A stretch of 64,000 nucleotides of DNA from Bryobacterales bacterium KBS 96 (GTDB lineage: Bacteria; Acidobacteriota; Terriglobia; Bryobacterales; Bryobacteraceae). The notes beneath the pieces are model-generated. The model was not told the DNA's origin and made no database searches. It worked only from the letters and a program-made list of their open reading frames with translations. Below, in pieces: positions 36,108 through 44,907 of the stretch. Both the position numbers and the translations under genes were made by a program. Location of the stretch: positions 5,996,462-6,060,461 of the forward strand of contig KB906767.1 in the NCBI GenBank assembly GCA_000381625.1, read 5' to 3'. Every line of letters starts with the position of its first letter. The first letter of the stretch is position 1.

Positions 36108-36950
36108 TCAAAACCGCACGCTCTTCAAATACTTAACACTCTGCGGAATCTGCTCAAGCGGCTTATCGCTCTCATCTTCGATGTAATAGCGCTTCACGCC
36201 AGTCGCTTTCGCCGTCTTTAGCACAGCCGGCCAATCGATCTGCCCGGAGCCTACGGGCACGTCGTCGCCGGGCTTTGCATCCGGCGTCAGACCCCCATGC
36301 ACGCCCTTCTTAGGATCTTTCAAGTGCATTAACGGCCAGCGTCCTGGATATTTCTTCAGCAATGCCACCGGATCCTGGCCGGGCCACACGATCCACATCG
36401 TGTCCATTTCGAAATCGGCGACGCCCGGTTTCATTCCCTTTGCCAGCGTGTCGAATAACGTTCCGTCCGGCGATGGCTGGAATTCGTAGCCATGCACATG
36501 GAATGTAAAGTGAATGCCGGCTTCTTTGAACTGCTCGCCCCAGTTGTTAAAATTCTTGATGGCATTCTGGCAATCGTCCATGGTGAACTTGCCCTTATGC
36601 GGAATCCAGGACACCATCGTGTAGCTGGAGCCAAGCGCCTTCACGGACTGGACGCCTTGTTTCGCATCCTTCTCCATGGCCGCCCATTCGACGCTGGTCG
36701 AGGTCGCCTTCAGGCCGGCGCGATCGAGCGCTTTACGATACTCCTCGGGAGTACGCTTATCGAAGCTCGCGACCTCGACCTCTTTGAAGCCAAGCTTGCG
36801 GATGGTGTCTAGCCCCTGATCGAGGTCTTTCGCCAAAATGTCGCGCACGCTGTATGTTTCGAGCCCTAGCGGTCCTGCGAAATGTTGCTCGGCGGCGCTG
36901 GCCACGGCGGCGGCGCCCATTATGGTGAGAAAGGAACGGCGTGTTGTCAT
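36108..36950 (-). CDS. Tat-exported sugar phosphate isomerase/epimerase-like protein
   Basis: 280 residues from ATG 36950, chosen for its twin-arginine signal (MTTRRSFLTIMGAAAVASAA); longer upstream frames have no likeness. It is a xylose-isomerase-like TIM barrel (AP endonuclease 2 family): GLETYSVRD, IRKLGFKEVEVASF, FHVHGYEFQ (metal His), DFEMDTMWIVWPGQDP, PLMHLKDPKKG and the C-terminal YYIEDESDKPLEQI. Such exported relatives in Acidobacteria and Planctomycetes are linked to oxidised or ketosugar metabolism, sometimes near DUF1080 proteins. Substrate unknown. It is divergent from the methyltransferase gene with 75 bases between them. Confidence 0.85.
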   Translation of the reverse strand: MTTRRSFLTIMGAAAVASAAEQHFAGPLGLETYSVRDILAKDLDQGLDTIRKLGFKEVEVASFDKRTPEEYRKALDRAGLKATSTSVEWAAMEKDAKQGVQSVKALGSSYTMVSWIPHKGKFTMDDCQNAIKNFNNWGEQFKEAGIHFTFHVHGYEFQPSPDGTLFDTLAKGMKPGVADFEMDTMWIVWPGQDPVALLKKYPGRWPLMHLKDPKKGVHGGLTPDAKPGDDVPVGSGQIDWPAVLKTAKATGVKRYYIEDESDKPLEQIPQSVKYLKSVRF

Positions 36951-37025
36951 ACGATCCAACAAGAGCATATCGAACTTTGCTGAACCGGCGGCTTCGGGTC
37001 TGGCATAATCGCCGCAGACTCTCTT

Positions 37026-37910
37026 GTGCCTGAATCCCACTTTGTTTCGCCTTACGATGCCATTGCGGCGCTTTATCATCGCGCTTGGGACGACTGGTAT
37101 CTGCCGGCCGCGCTCCCCGCGCTGGAGCGCTTGTTCTTTTCGGAGCTTGCGCCTGGCGCACGCGTGCTGGATGCGTGCTGCGGTTCTGGCCATGTGACTC
37201 GCGAATTGGTGATACGTGGGTATGACGTGACCGGGCTGGATTCCTCCGCTTCGCTGATCGCGCACGCGCGGCAGGAGCTTCCCGAAGCGAAATTCATTAT
37301 CGCCGATGTGCGCGACTTCTCGTTCTCCGAGCCATTCAACGGAGCGCTATCCACGTTCGATTCGCTGAATCATTTGCTGACCTACACCGACCTTTGCGCG
37401 GCGTTCCGCTGCGTGCGCCGGACGCTTTGCACGGGCGCTCCGTTCTTCTTCGACATGAATCTGGAAGAGGCTTACGAGATGGACCTTGGCGAGTGGATGA
37501 GATGCGAGCGGGAAGGCTATCTCGGCTTCACTCGCGGCATCTATTCGCGAGCTACCCATCGAGCTCGTACAGAGATCGTCTGGTTTGAGCGGCAACAAGC
37601 GCCCACTTCAGCACGGAACCGTGATCGTGCCCCGGCGGCGCCCATGGCCGTTCGGGCCGCGGAAGTTAGTGAAGACGCTCGGTTATCTGCACTGAACCGC
37701 GACCGTCAGGGAGCGGACCCCTTCGACGAAACGTCCGGGCTTTGGCGGCGGCGCGATGCCGTGGTCGAGGAACAATGCTACACGGTTGACGAGATCGACG
37801 AGGCGCTCCGGCGAGCGGGCTTCGGGCGAATCGAGCGCTTCTCGGCCCTTCAAGCCGGCGTCACGCATAGCATTGGTTACGGACGTGTCTTTATCCGGGC
37901 ATTTGCGTGA
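37026..37910 (+). CDS. Class I SAM-dependent methyltransferase with an internal repeat insertion
   Basis: 294 residues from GTG 37026. The SAM fold is clear: VLDACCGSGHVTREL (motif I), VTGLDSSASLIAHAR, FIIADVRDFSF, STFDSLNHLL, FFFDMNLEEAYE and the C-terminal YTVDEIDEALRRAGF. Between WFER (residue 189) and GLWRRRD (residue 238) is a block of about 46 residues, rich in Arg, Ala and Asp, with no family counterpart. The underlying DNA matches the dispersed repeat at 41856-41933. The frame stays open, so the protein may still fold with a surface loop there. Substrate unknown. Confidence 0.85.
   Translation: MPESHFVSPYDAIAALYHRAWDDWYLPAALPALERLFFSELAPGARVLDACCGSGHVTRELVIRGYDVTGLDSSASLIAHARQELPEAKFIIADVRDFSFSEPFNGALSTFDSLNHLLTYTDLCAAFRCVRRTLCTGAPFFFDMNLEEAYEMDLGEWMRCEREGYLGFTRGIYSRATHRARTEIVWFERQQAPTSARNRDRAPAAPMAVRAAEVSEDARLSALNRDRQGADPFDETSGLWRRRDAVVEEQCYTVDEIDEALRRAGFGRIERFSALQAGVTHSIGYGRVFIRAFA
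37641..37715 (+). repeat. Dispersed repeat copy A inside a coding region
   Basis: This stretch and 41856-41933 align with roughly 80% identity by eye: the shared parts are GGGCCGCGGAA, a GAAGACG/AAAGACG block, TCGGTTA, CTGCA/TTGCA, and CGCGACCGT followed by AGGG. It is the only copy in the window located within a gene. The full inserted block is probably 37593-37733. Confidence 0.7.
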
Positions 37911-38025
37911 TTGCGGCGTCGCCGGCACATTCGAATTACTGCATCGCCCCTATCCGGGAAATGAATGGACCCGGCGAACGCCCTATTGGTAAGCGCCCAA
38001 TGCTTTTGAGGAATTGCTGACTCGT

Positions 38026-38076
38026 GGTGCGGACATTCGTGTCTGCCAGCGCCGGGACTCATCTCGAAGAGCCCGC
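38026..38076. repeat. GADIxVC-type dispersed repeat in a gene-free stretch
   Basis: The bases around GGTGCGGACATTCGTGTCTG translate as GADIRVC and as AGRHECPHH on the other strand, strings that recur as artefacts from intergenic repeats in Acidobacteria and Planctomycetes (recalled, not searched). It lies in the 37911-38566 gap of about 650 bases. Elsewhere in that gap only overlapping, poorly coding frames are seen. Confidence 0.4.
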
Positions 38077-38566
38077 AAACCGGCCATGCCTCGAAATCAG
38101 GTGACATTTGCCACCGTTATTGGCCCATCGCTATTCAGGTCGGGAATTTCTGGCGCGCTCCGGTACCCTTTACTTGAGACAACCCGCCGGATGTCGTCAC
38201 TTCCTTTCCGGAGACTAAAGCAGGCGAGACCGGCGCGCAGGCCTGCGGCGAAGCAGCGCCACATGGCCGCCTCGTTCCTTTACTGCAGACTGAGAATCTA
38301 CCGATGTGCCCGAATTGCCTGTCACATGATTGTCAGCGATCGCAGTGGCGTTGGTGCGATGTCGCGGCAATGGTTGCTCTCGCGCGGCCATACCGCTGCC
38401 GCACGTGTTACCGGCGATTCTACGTCTGGCTGTGGCTGCGCAGGGTGGAAATGTCCCATCGCGACTGATGTGCTCCACGCGAAAGTACCTCGTCGATTTC
38501 GAGGCCGTCACTTCATCTCTTCGGGCAATAGCCAGGCAGTAGCTTACACTTGGCGTGTACCGGAAC

Positions 38567-40516
38567 ATGTGTGGAATCGCAGGGTACGTATCGGTGACGC
38601 CGATCTCCGATCCGGACTCCGTCATCAAGCGAATGACCGGCGTGATGGCGCACCGCGGGCCCGACGATTCGGGTTTTTACTCCGATGCGCATGTGCGGAT
38701 TGGCCACCGCCGGCTCAGCATCATCGACGTCGCGGGAGGCCACCAGCCGATGGCCAACGAAGATTCGAGCCTTTGGATAACCTACAACGGCGAGATCTTT
38801 AATCACGCGCAAATCCGGCCAAAACTCGAACTGGCGGGACATCGTTATAGGACTCGCTGCGATACCGAAACCATCCTTCATGCTTACGAGGAATTTGGTC
38901 CTGCGTGTGTGAACCAGTTCCGCGGCATGTTCGCATTCGCTATTTGGAACGCGAAGCAGAAACAGCTTTTTTGCGCACGCGACCATTTAGGCAAAAAGCC
39001 CTTCTATTACGTGTGGACCGGCAAGCTGTTCGCGTTCGCCTCGGAGATCAAAGCGCTGCTGGAACACCCCGCGATCTCTCCTGAGCTTGAACATGGCGTG
39101 CTACCCGAGTATCTTGCGTTCGGCTACGTCAGCGAGAATCGTACACTTTTTCGAGGAATTCACAAGCTTTCGCCGGGGCACACGCTGACGCTCGATTTCA
39201 ATGGCCCGCGGACACAGTTTGAGGTTGCAAGGTACTGGGACGTCCCAGCGTGTACTCCCGATGCCGGCGCGGATGAAGAAGGACTGGCGCGGGATCTGCG
39301 CCGGCGCCTCGAAGAATCCGTAAGCATGCGCTTGATGAGTGATGTGCCCCTCGGCGTCTTTCTCAGCGGCGGACTGGATTCAAGCGCCATTGCCGCCATC
39401 ACGAAACGGCAGGCGGCCGGCCCGGTAAAGACGTTCTCGGTGGGATACGCCGAGGAACGCTATAGCGAACTCGGCCATGCGGCTCGGGCGGCAAGCGCGA
39501 TTGGGACGGATCATTATGAAACGCGCTTGAGCCTCGCCGATTTCTTTGAGGCATTGCCGCGTCTGATCTGGCACGAAGACGAGCCGATCGCGTGGCCATC
39601 GAGCGTGTCGCTGTATCTCGTCTCGAAGCTCGCGGCCAGGCATGTCAAAGTCGTGTTGACAGGCGAGGGGAGCGACGAGTTGTTCGCCGGATATGAGCGA
39701 TACCGCTGGCATCTGCTCAACAGCCGGATGGCCTCTCGTTATAGTCATGTGCCGGGCGCGCTGAGGCGTTCCGTTCAGGGCGCGCTCGAAACGTCATCGT
39801 TATTGACCGGCGATGCGCGCCGCAAACTTAGGCATACGTTTCTGGGGCGCGACAACACCGTTGAATCGCTGCTGCTCGACAACTTCTATGCCGCCTTCTC
39901 ACCCGGAGAACAGGCATCGCTGCTGAAGCGGGCCGGAGCGCCTGCTTACAAGAACTATTTGGCGTTCTTTGGCAATCGTGCGAGCGATTCGCTGCTATCG
40001 CGGATGCTTTATGCCGACCAGAAGACGTACCTGGTGGAGCTGCTGATGAAGCAGGACCAGATGAGCATGGCGTGCTCTCTCGAAAGCCGGGTCCCGTTTC
40101 TCGATCACGCGCTGGTCGAGTTCGCCGCGAGAATTCCGGATCGTTTGAAAATTCGCGGTAAGGTCCAGAAATCCCTCTTGAAGCGTGCGGTCGGAGACCT
40201 GCTGCCGCCCGAAATCGTTCATCGCAAGAAGCTGGGATTCCCCACGCCCCTGCGGAAGTGGCTGCTTCACCCGGAGAGCGAACCGCTCTATAGGGCATTA
40301 ACCAATAGATCGGGATTCCTCCAATCTATCGTTAATTCCAAGCCTCTCGATGACCTGATTTCCCGCCACAGAAGTGGAACGGAGGACGCAACCGACCGGT
40401 TGTGGCGCTTACTGAATTTGCAGTTCTGGGGCGATCTTTTCCTGGCTGGCGGGAACGCGAGGGCTGAGCCGCGGCCGCGAGGCAGTACCCATAGCCCTGT
40501 GGGCCATCAAAGATGA
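38567..40516 (+). CDS. asnB: Asparagine synthase (glutamine-hydrolysing)
   Basis: 649 residues from ATG 38567, chosen because Cys2 (MCGIAGYV) must become the N-terminal nucleophile of the glutaminase domain. That domain (about 1-210) shows HRGPDDSGF, GHRRLSIIDV and TYNGEIFN. The synthetase domain has the PP-loop FLSGGLDSSAIAAI and the TGEGSDELFAGYERY block. It makes Asn from Asp with ATP and Gln, or a related amide in cell-surface glycan synthesis; AsnB homologues of this length are frequent in exopolysaccharide clusters, but no such cluster is here. No clear ribosome site. A large gene-poor stretch precedes it. Confidence 0.92.
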   Translation: MCGIAGYVSVTPISDPDSVIKRMTGVMAHRGPDDSGFYSDAHVRIGHRRLSIIDVAGGHQPMANEDSSLWITYNGEIFNHAQIRPKLELAGHRYRTRCDTETILHAYEEFGPACVNQFRGMFAFAIWNAKQKQLFCARDHLGKKPFYYVWTGKLFAFASEIKALLEHPAISPELEHGVLPEYLAFGYVSENRTLFRGIHKLSPGHTLTLDFNGPRTQFEVARYWDVPACTPDAGADEEGLARDLRRRLEESVSMRLMSDVPLGVFLSGGLDSSAIAAITKRQAAGPVKTFSVGYAEERYSELGHAARAASAIGTDHYETRLSLADFFEALPRLIWHEDEPIAWPSSVSLYLVSKLAARHVKVVLTGEGSDELFAGYERYRWHLLNSRMASRYSHVPGALRRSVQGALETSSLLTGDARRKLRHTFLGRDNTVESLLLDNFYAAFSPGEQASLLKRAGAPAYKNYLAFFGNRASDSLLSRMLYADQKTYLVELLMKQDQMSMACSLESRVPFLDHALVEFAARIPDRLKIRGKVQKSLLKRAVGDLLPPEIVHRKKLGFPTPLRKWLLHPESEPLYRALTNRSGFLQSIVNSKPLDDLISRHRSGTEDATDRLWRLLNLQFWGDLFLAGGNARAEPRPRGSTHSPVGHQR

Positions 40517-40684
40517 TGAAGACGGCGGCGTACCAGCATCGTCGTGCATCCGGACAATCCGTTTCGTGCGCCGGCGGTTACGATTCGGGGTAAAGTATCT
40601 CGTGGCAGTTACCGATAATTCCCATGAGTAATGCGGGAAAGAGTTACAATTCCCCGGAAGGGGTGTGGTGTTGAAAAGAGGAGC

Positions 40685-41824
40685 ATGCAGGAGTGGCACG
40701 CGGTCGCAGCGCAGGAGCCCGCTGGAATGCTGGTATTGCCCGTGAGGCGGCGCATTCTGATTGTCGACCCTTCCTCTACCAATCGCAGAGTGCTGCGCGA
40801 AATGCTCCGCGAGTTGGGCCACCAAGTCATTGAGGCCAAGTCCACAACCGAAGCGTTAAGTTTGATCTCGCGCGATGCCATCGATCTCGCGCTCGTGGAC
40901 CTGTTAGCGCCGGAGGTGGGCGGCCCCGCCCTTTGCCGTGTCTTGCGTAGCCATGCGGCCACGCACCTGGTTCCTATTATCCTGATCACCGATGCCCCGG
41001 ATGCCGACAAGGAATCGATCGGCATTGCCGCGGGCGCGGACGATTTCCTGGTCCGCCCCATGCGGACCAGAGTGCTGCGGGCGCGTGTACAGTCGGTGCT
41101 GCGCCGCAAATCCGTTCTGGATTCTATGGATGAGGCAGAGGCCGTGCTGTTTTCTCTGGCGCAGTCGGTGGAAGCGCGCGATCCAGCTTTAGGCCAGCAT
41201 TGCCAGCGGTTGGCCCTGCTCTCGTCCACGCTCGGCGTCGCCATGGGGCTCCCGGCGCCGGATCTGGTCGCGCTGCACCGCGGAGGCTATCTTCACGATA
41301 TCGGTAAAGTGGCCGTGCCCGATAGCATCCTGTTTAATCCCGGACGACTGAGCGAAGAAGAGTGGCGCGTCATGAAAGAACATCCCGTCCGCGGCGAGCA
41401 GATCTGTTCTGGGATGAAATCTTTGAAAAGCGTCTTGCCCATCGTTCGCCACCATCATGAGCGCTGGGACGGCTCAGGCTACCCCGACGGACTCCGTCGC
41501 GAAGAGATTCCCCTTCTCGCGCGGGTGCTGCAGATTGCCGATATCTTCGACGGTTTGACCAGGGAACGGCCATACAAGCCGGCCTACACGTCCGAGTATT
41601 CTCTACAAATCATTCAGGAAGAAACCGCCACGGGTTGGCGCGATCCTTTGGTGGTCGAAGCGTTCTCGGACATCTTTCCGCTTTTCAGCAGCGACGACTT
41701 GCTGTCCAGATCGTCTCTGCAGGCGCTGGCGCTGTCGTTGCAGGAGCAGAATGGCTGGTGTGTGGAGGACGGCCGGCAGGACGCGAGTCGCATCCAACAC
41801 GCGCCAGTTTCCGAAGCCATGTAG
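40685..41824 (+). CDS. Response regulator with HD-GYP domain
   Basis: 379 residues from ATG 40685, with a strong AGAGGAG just upstream. The N-terminal receiver domain (residues 22-140) has the phosphoacceptor Asp72 (DLALVDLLAPE) and a Lys-like end replaced by PMRTRV, which may weaken phospho-signalling. The HD-GYP domain follows: YLHDIGKVAVPDSIL, KEHPVRGEQI, HHHERWDGSGYPDGL and ADIFDGLTRERPY. HD-GYP proteins degrade cyclic di-GMP. The Lys of the receiver switch appears to be missing (PMRTR instead of KP), so this may be a divergent or ligand-driven receiver. No histidine kinase is adjacent. Confidence 0.92.
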   Translation: MQEWHAVAAQEPAGMLVLPVRRRILIVDPSSTNRRVLREMLRELGHQVIEAKSTTEALSLISRDAIDLALVDLLAPEVGGPALCRVLRSHAATHLVPIILITDAPDADKESIGIAAGADDFLVRPMRTRVLRARVQSVLRRKSVLDSMDEAEAVLFSLAQSVEARDPALGQHCQRLALLSSTLGVAMGLPAPDLVALHRGGYLHDIGKVAVPDSILFNPGRLSEEEWRVMKEHPVRGEQICSGMKSLKSVLPIVRHHHERWDGSGYPDGLRREEIPLLARVLQIADIFDGLTRERPYKPAYTSEYSLQIIQEETATGWRDPLVVEAFSDIFPLFSSDDLLSRSSLQALALSLQEQNGWCVEDGRQDASRIQHAPVSEAM

Positions 41825-41855
41825 CGCGCCCCGGTGGACGGTTCCCGGCAGGGAG

Positions 41856-41933
41856 CACCATGGTCCCGCGGGCCGCGGAATCGGATGAAAGACGTTCGGT
41901 TACTTGCATGGAATCGCGACCGTGAGGGGACAT
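41856..41933 (+). repeat. Dispersed repeat copy B (intergenic)
   Basis: Same family as 37641-37715 and 31724-31756, here between the HD-GYP gene and ggt. Core features: CCATGGTCCC, GGGCCGCGGAAT, AAAGACGTTCGGTTACTTG and ATCGCGACCGTGAGGGG. It has no coding value in any frame. Confidence 0.7.
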
Positions 41934-42009
41934 ACCGGCGTCCTCAACGCGGCGCGGCATATTTAGGCAAATCTTCACTTCTGAACATGGCTGCTAGACT
42001 GGCTTCATT

Positions 42010-43719
42010 ATGCGGTTTCGCACCGTCCTGGCAGGGATTTGCGCTCTGTTTCCGGTTGTGCTCTTTCCCGGATTCTCCGCTTCCGCAAAGACTCCGGTTA
42101 CCGCGCGCCATGGCATGGTTGTGGCGCAGGAGCCCATTGCCGCCGATGTCGGGCTCGCTGTTCTGAAGCACGGCGGCAACGCCGTGGATGCTGCCGTTGC
42201 TGTGGGTTTTGCGCTGGCCGTCACGCATCCGGCGGCGGGCAATATCGGCGGCGGAGGCTTCCTGCTTGTCCGGCTTGCGAATGGCAAAAGCTATTTCGTC
42301 GATTTTCGGGAAGCCGCCCCCGGCAAGGCCAGCCGGAACATGTATATCGGTCCGGATGGCAAGCCCACCAAAGATAGCTTGTTCGGATGGCGCGCTTCCG
42401 GCGTTCCCGGTTCCGTCAAAGGGTTTGCGGAAGCCCACGAAAAATGGGGCACAAAGAAATGGGCCGAGTTGCTCGCTCCTGCCGTGAATCTGGCGCGCAA
42501 TGGCTTCACCGTTGATAAGACGCTGGCAGGTGAGATCGCTGGCTCCACCGCCAACCTCGAAAACGATCCCGAGTCGAAGCGAATTTTCCTGCGAGACGGG
42601 AAGCCCTATAAGGCGGGTGAAACATTTCGCCAGCCGGAACTCGCGGACACGCTCGGACGCATCGCGGCCAACGGCGCGCGCGATTTTTATGAAGGCGAAA
42701 CAGCGCGAAAGCTTGCGGCCGCCATGGCGGCGCACGGCGGCTTGATCACCGAAGCCGATTTGAAGAACTACCGCGCAATCGATCGCAAACCGCTCGAAGG
42801 CGGCTATCACGGCTATGAAATCATTACAGCGCCGCCGCCGAGCGCCGGCGGCCTCGGCATTCTGCAAATGCTCGGAATCCTGAATGGAACCGGGTTCGAG
42901 AGCGATGGGCCGAACTCCGTAAAGGCCGTCCATTACACGACTGAGGCGATGCGCCGGTTCTACGCGGATCGCAGCGAATATCTCGGCGATCCCACCTATT
43001 ACGATGTGCCAGTCCAACAATTGCTAAGCCCGCGCTATCTGGCGGAACGGCGCGATTCCATCGATCCCGCGCGAGCGACACCCGCCGCCGGCATACAACC
43101 GGGCCGGATTCTCTCGGCGGCGGCGCATGTCAACCAGCGCGAGAGTTCCGAGACCACGCATTTCAACATTGTCGATGCGCAAGGAAACGCGGTAGCCGTC
43201 ACCTACACGTTGAACAACAGTTTCGGGAGCGGAGTCACCGTCCCTGGGCTTGGTTTCCTGCTGAACGATGAAATGGACGATTTCGCGGCGAAGCCGGGAT
43301 CGCCGAATATGTTTGGACTGATTGGCGCCGATGCGAACGCGATACAGCCGGGAAAGCGCCCGCTCTCGTCCATGAACCCGACGATCGTTACTCGCGGCGG
43401 CAAGCTGTTCATGGCTGTGGGGGCGCCGGGTGGATCACGCATCACTACCGGCGTCCTGCAGGTGATTCTGGATGCGATCGATTTCCACATGAACCCGCAG
43501 GATGCGGTCGATCTGCCGCGATTTCATGATCAGTGGAAGCCCGACATTCTGTATCTCCAAAAGGGCTTCAACCCGGACGTTGAGGCAGCGCTCGTCAAGA
43601 TGGGATACAACATCCAACCAATCAACGACGTCGCTCGCGTCGAGGCCATCATCGCTCGAAACGGTCTGCTCGAAGGCGGCACCGAGTCCCGGCACAACGG
43701 AAAGGTCGTCGGCTATTGA
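42010..43719 (+). CDS. ggt: Gamma-glutamyltransferase
   Basis: 569 residues from ATG 42010 with signal peptide (VLAGICALFPVVLFPGFSASA). The enzyme hydrolyses or transfers the gamma-glutamyl group of glutathione in the periplasm and matures by self-cleavage. Large-subunit motifs: GMVVAQEPIAADVGLAVL, GNAVDAAVAVGFALAVTHP, GGGGFLLV and FREAAPG (Arg that binds the glutamyl carboxylate). The small subunit begins at the nucleophile Thr in SSETTHFNIVDAQGN, followed by YTLNNSFGSGV, LNDEMDDF and the GGSRI segment. Length and order are normal. Confidence 0.95.
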   Translation: MRFRTVLAGICALFPVVLFPGFSASAKTPVTARHGMVVAQEPIAADVGLAVLKHGGNAVDAAVAVGFALAVTHPAAGNIGGGGFLLVRLANGKSYFVDFREAAPGKASRNMYIGPDGKPTKDSLFGWRASGVPGSVKGFAEAHEKWGTKKWAELLAPAVNLARNGFTVDKTLAGEIAGSTANLENDPESKRIFLRDGKPYKAGETFRQPELADTLGRIAANGARDFYEGETARKLAAAMAAHGGLITEADLKNYRAIDRKPLEGGYHGYEIITAPPPSAGGLGILQMLGILNGTGFESDGPNSVKAVHYTTEAMRRFYADRSEYLGDPTYYDVPVQQLLSPRYLAERRDSIDPARATPAAGIQPGRILSAAAHVNQRESSETTHFNIVDAQGNAVAVTYTLNNSFGSGVTVPGLGFLLNDEMDDFAAKPGSPNMFGLIGADANAIQPGKRPLSSMNPTIVTRGGKLFMAVGAPGGSRITTGVLQVILDAIDFHMNPQDAVDLPRFHDQWKPDILYLQKGFNPDVEAALVKMGYNIQPINDVARVEAIIARNGLLEGGTESRHNGKVVGY

Positions 43720-43741
43720 AATTCGGCAATGGACGGCGAGC

Positions 43742-43828
43742 TGTTTTTTTCACGGAGAGGAAGACCGCACGGTTTATCTGTACCTTCCACGCGACTTGGG
43801 AAAGAGTGTTACGTCACCAGCTTTCTGA
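43742..43828 (+). pseudogene. Possible remnant of a second RAYT transposase
   Basis: A 28-codon stretch reads FFHGEEDRTVYLYLPRD before a stop. It is similar to VFFCDTDRTMYLNRLRD in the RAYT pseudogene 240 bases downstream. This could be a much decayed neighbour copy; chance is not excluded. Confidence 0.25.
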
Positions 43829-43875
43829 TGGATCGCACTGGAAGGGCAATACCACATTCGCGCTAACGTAAGTTG

Positions 43876-43919
43876 TGGCGCGCGCACTCTTGCGTGCCGC
43901 GTCGAGACTTTCTCGACGC
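43876..43919. repeat. Dispersed hairpin copy 3 plus a perfect 9-bp palindrome
   Basis: GTGGCGCGCGCA-CTCT-TGCGTGCC is followed by GCGTCGAGA-CTT-TCTCGACGC (43899-43919), a perfect 9-bp stem with the CTT loop seen in copies 1 and 6. The element lies directly upstream of the RAYT pseudogene, the typical position of REP sequences that such a transposase mobilises. Confidence 0.7.
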
Positions 43920-43920
43920 C

Positions 43921-44575
43921 GATTTCTTTTTTGAGAGCTTCTCCGAGCCGGGCGCATCACGTTACGCAACGCGGCATCGGCAGCAGCAAGTCTTCTTTTG
44001 CGACACTGATCGAACGATGTATCTGAATCGGCTGCGGGATCACGTCTCGCGAGTTGGCATGCAGATTCTGGCGTATTGCCTCATGCCAAACCACGTTCAT
44101 GTGGAAGCCGTACCGGACCGCGTCGATTCTTTAGCGAAGGCTTTGGGCGCACGCACAACGAATACGCGCGATGGGTTCATATCCGAGAGCGCCAGACCGG
44201 CTATCTCTGGGGGAATCGCTTTTTCTCTTGCCCTCTCGACGAAAGGCACTCGCTGAGACGTTGCGCTACGTCGAACTGAATCCCGTCAGAGCAGATTTGG
44301 TGGAAGGTCCTTGTGAATGGGCGTGGTCCAGTGCGCTCGCAAGAATGAACGGAGCAGATCGATACGAACCCCTGCATCAAAGTGCGTTCCGTGATAGCCA
44401 TATCGGAGAAAACTGGAAGCGGATATTGGAGTTCGGATGGACCGACGATGCGTCACAGCGCCGAATTCGTACTGCCACGCGTACAGGCCGCCCGCTTGGA
44501 AATAGCCCGGCGAAGCGCGGCACAAAACCAAAGCTCCGTCCGGAGGTCACGCTGAGGAGTTTTGCATTTTCGTAG
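43921..44575 (+). pseudogene. Frameshifted REP-associated tyrosine transposase (RAYT, IS200/Y1 family)
   Basis: The three frames read in succession give one recognisable protein. Frame 1 has RDHVSRVGMQILAYCLMPNHVHVE (HUH motif HVH, residue block near 44090). A shift near 44147 leads to GRTHNEYARWVHIRERQTGYLWGNRF. A second shift near 44250 leads to TLRYVELNPVRADLVEGPCEWAWSS, ending at 44575. Each shift is explained by loss of one base. The N-terminus is also shortened (EPGASRYATRH instead of the family's PGAxHHVTxRGN). RAYTs copy REP palindromes rather than jump as IS elements. This copy is dead in place, so repeats here would need a transposase elsewhere. Confidence 0.8.
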
Positions 44576-44581
44576 GCGGAG

Positions 44582-44623
44582 TCCCCACGAAATTTCCCGT
44601 TGCCCGAAATTTCCCGTTGGGGA
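44582..44623. repeat. 15-bp direct repeat within an inverted repeat
   Basis: CGAAATTTCCCGTTG occurs at 44588-44602 and again at 44605-44619, 17 bases apart. The pair is bracketed by TCCCCA (44582-44587) and TGGGGA (44618-44623). It marks the right side of the RAYT pseudogene. The rest of the 44576-44907 gap has no clear gene. Confidence 0.6.
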
Positions 44624-44907
44624 TCGCTAACGCGCGATACGCCGCCATTACTCTGTTTGGACACTGATCCCTCCGGATCCCTGCCCGTTCGCCGCTGCTG
44701 ACCGTACTTATCTGCCGGGTTCTCCCAAGCCACCCGAGGCGCCTCCGTGCGCCCAGACTAACTAATTTTGCTTCGCTCTTGACAATTACTTACCATGAAC
44801 GTCCCCTAAATTTCTCTGCCACGAGTGCTGGGAACCGGTTGAAGTGGAGAGTACGCTTCAATGACTGCCAGCTTATCGTCATCTTAGAGTATTCTGTTCT
44901 TGAAGGA

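Noticed and set aside
38014-38802. 262-codon + strand frame before and into asnB
   Set aside because: It crosses a dispersed repeat and the asnB start in another frame, and its content is Arg/Ala-rich without any family likeness.
41944-43020. 358-codon minus-strand frame
   Set aside because: Antisense to gamma-glutamyltransferase, whose motifs are complete on the + strand.
44779-44907. Upstream extension of the putative lipoprotein gene (TTG 44779)
   Set aside because: The extra 43 codons include no family-like content and would bury the signal peptide. ATG 44908 has GAAGGA just upstream.
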